A stretch of 6,674 nt of DNA, from positions 1 through 6,674 of the forward strand of contig CAKQSU010000067.1 in the NCBI GenBank assembly GCA_934273135.1, written 5' to 3'. The notes below the pieces were generated by a model. That model worked only from the letters and a program-made list of their open reading frames with translations. It had not been told where the DNA came from and did no database searches. Below, piece by piece: positions 5,981 to 6,674 of this stretch. The DNA comes from an uncultured Clostridia bacterium (GTDB taxonomy: Bacteria > Bacillota > Clostridia > Christensenellales > Borkfalkiaceae). Every line of letters starts with the position of its first letter. Positions within the stretch are counted from its first letter, which is position 1. Both the position numbers and the translations under genes were made by a program.

Positions 5981-6668
5981 TATAGTCCGTGAGCGCGCTA
6001 AGGAAAGTTTTTCTGCGCGGCGAAGATATTTGCAAAGTTTCGCCGTTTTTTAAGATTAGCGTAAGCCCTTTCACGCCTTGCACGAAGTCAAGGTTGACAA
6101 GGTAACAATTGTTGCACCGCGCAAACGGCAAGCCCGCAAAGTCCTTTTCAACATCTTTCAAGCTTCCGTAAGTCGTGATTTTTTGACCGCGGGTGTGGTA
6201 AACGATGCTCCTATTGGCAACTTCAACGTAAATAACGTCCGCCGCGCCAACGTATTCGCTTTCGCCCTTGTTTTTGATTATTATTCTTCTGCCCTTTTTC
6301 GCGATTATCTTGTTGACGGCGCGCCCTATCTTCATTTTGAAGTCGTAATACTCCACGGGCTTAACGACGTACGCGAACGCGCCGACCTCGTAACCGTCAA
6401 GCGCGTACTTCGCCATTTGCGTAACGAAAACGATTATAACGTCCTCGTCTTTTTTTCGCAAAATTTTTGCCGCGCTCATGCCGTCGGTCTTGGGCATTTC
6501 TATATCGAAAAGCACTAAATCAAACTTTTCGTTCGACTTTAAAAAGTCCTCTCCGTCAGCAAAAGTCTTTAATTCGTAGTTCACCTCGCCGCCCGAAAAG
6601 TACTTTTTAAAATACCCTATAAGCTCGCACCTGAAACTAACTTCGTCGTCTACGATTGCAATCTTCAT
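5970..6668 (-). CDS. LytTR-family response regulator
   Basis: Cytoplasmic DNA-binding response regulator of 232 residues, the expected size for the LytR/AgrA family. The receiver domain (about 1-118) has the acidic pocket Asp7-Asp8, phospho-acceptor Asp55 in LVLFDIEMP, switch Thr83 in VFVTQ, and Lys103 in VVKPV, so all catalytic positions are intact. The LytTR domain (about 128-232) shows VIYVEV, the recognition-region segment RCNNCYLVNLDFV, and the closing NGETLQISSPRRKTF. Family members bind pairs of 9-bp direct repeats upstream of promoters, and a repeat of that kind lies downstream of the partner kinase at 4598-4566. The ATG lies six bases from the window edge, so its ribosome site and promoter are not visible. 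Regulator-then-kinase order and tight spacing indicate one operon. Confidence 0.94.
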   Translation of the reverse strand: MKIAIVDDEVSFRCELIGYFKKYFSGGEVNYELKTFADGEDFLKSNEKFDLVLFDIEMPKTDGMSAAKILRKKDEDVIIVFVTQMAKYALDGYEVGAFAYVVKPVEYYDFKMKIGRAVNKIIAKKGRRIIIKNKGESEYVGAADVIYVEVANRSIVYHTRGQKITTYGSLKDVEKDFAGLPFARCNNCYLVNLDFVQGVKGLTLILKNGETLQISSPRRKTFLSALTDYIGG

Positions 6669-6674
6669 GATGTC

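Noticed and set aside
6078..6518. Plus-strand frame of 146 codons opposite the response regulator
   Set aside because: The regulator on the other strand has every receiver and LytTR motif intact; this frame has none.
1..6674. CRISPR array, tRNA, rRNA, insertion sequence or attachment sites
   Set aside because: No regularly spaced identical repeats, cloverleaf, transposase motif or terminal inverted repeats were recognised; the only repeats are the protein-level lipoprotein units and the short intergenic elements.

Overview
The window reads as a fragment of a Gram-positive-type (Bacillota, probably Clostridia) chromosome, perhaps from an uncultured gut or rumen bacterium. The grounds are a lipoprotein with a type II lipobox, strong GGAGG ribosome sites, an AgrC/AgrA-style GHKL kinase with a LytTR regulator, and a domain-permuted GH3 beta-glucosidase of the kind known from Ruminococcus and Butyrivibrio. 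The rank below phylum is inference. All four genes lie on the minus strand, and no gene-free stretch exceeds 150 bases.

Reading in transcription order (right to left): 6668-5970 encodes a LytTR response regulator. One base after it, 5968-4601 encodes a multi-pass membrane histidine kinase. The 146-base gap 4600-4455 is dense with signals: a 21-bp-period direct repeat with LytTR-site geometry, a consensus sigma-A promoter (TTGACA, 17 bp, TATACT), a terminator-like inverted repeat whose left arm lies inside that promoter, a leader of about 70 nt, and a strong Shine-Dalgarno. Then 4454-2304 encodes a 716-residue surface lipoprotein made of three Ig-like plus CBM6/35-like units with no catalytic domain. 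Its stop codon shares a base with the start of a GH3 enzyme (2304-1), which runs off the window edge after 768 residues.

Working model (inference): the kinase senses an unknown extracellular signal. The LytTR regulator then binds the direct repeat just upstream of the -35 and switches on a translationally coupled pair, a glycan-binding lipoprotein and a membrane-anchored beta-glycosidase. Together these would capture and cleave an oligosaccharide or glycoside at the outer face of the membrane. The regulatory geometry and the coupled pair are seen directly; substrate, signal and in vivo linkage are not shown by the sequence.
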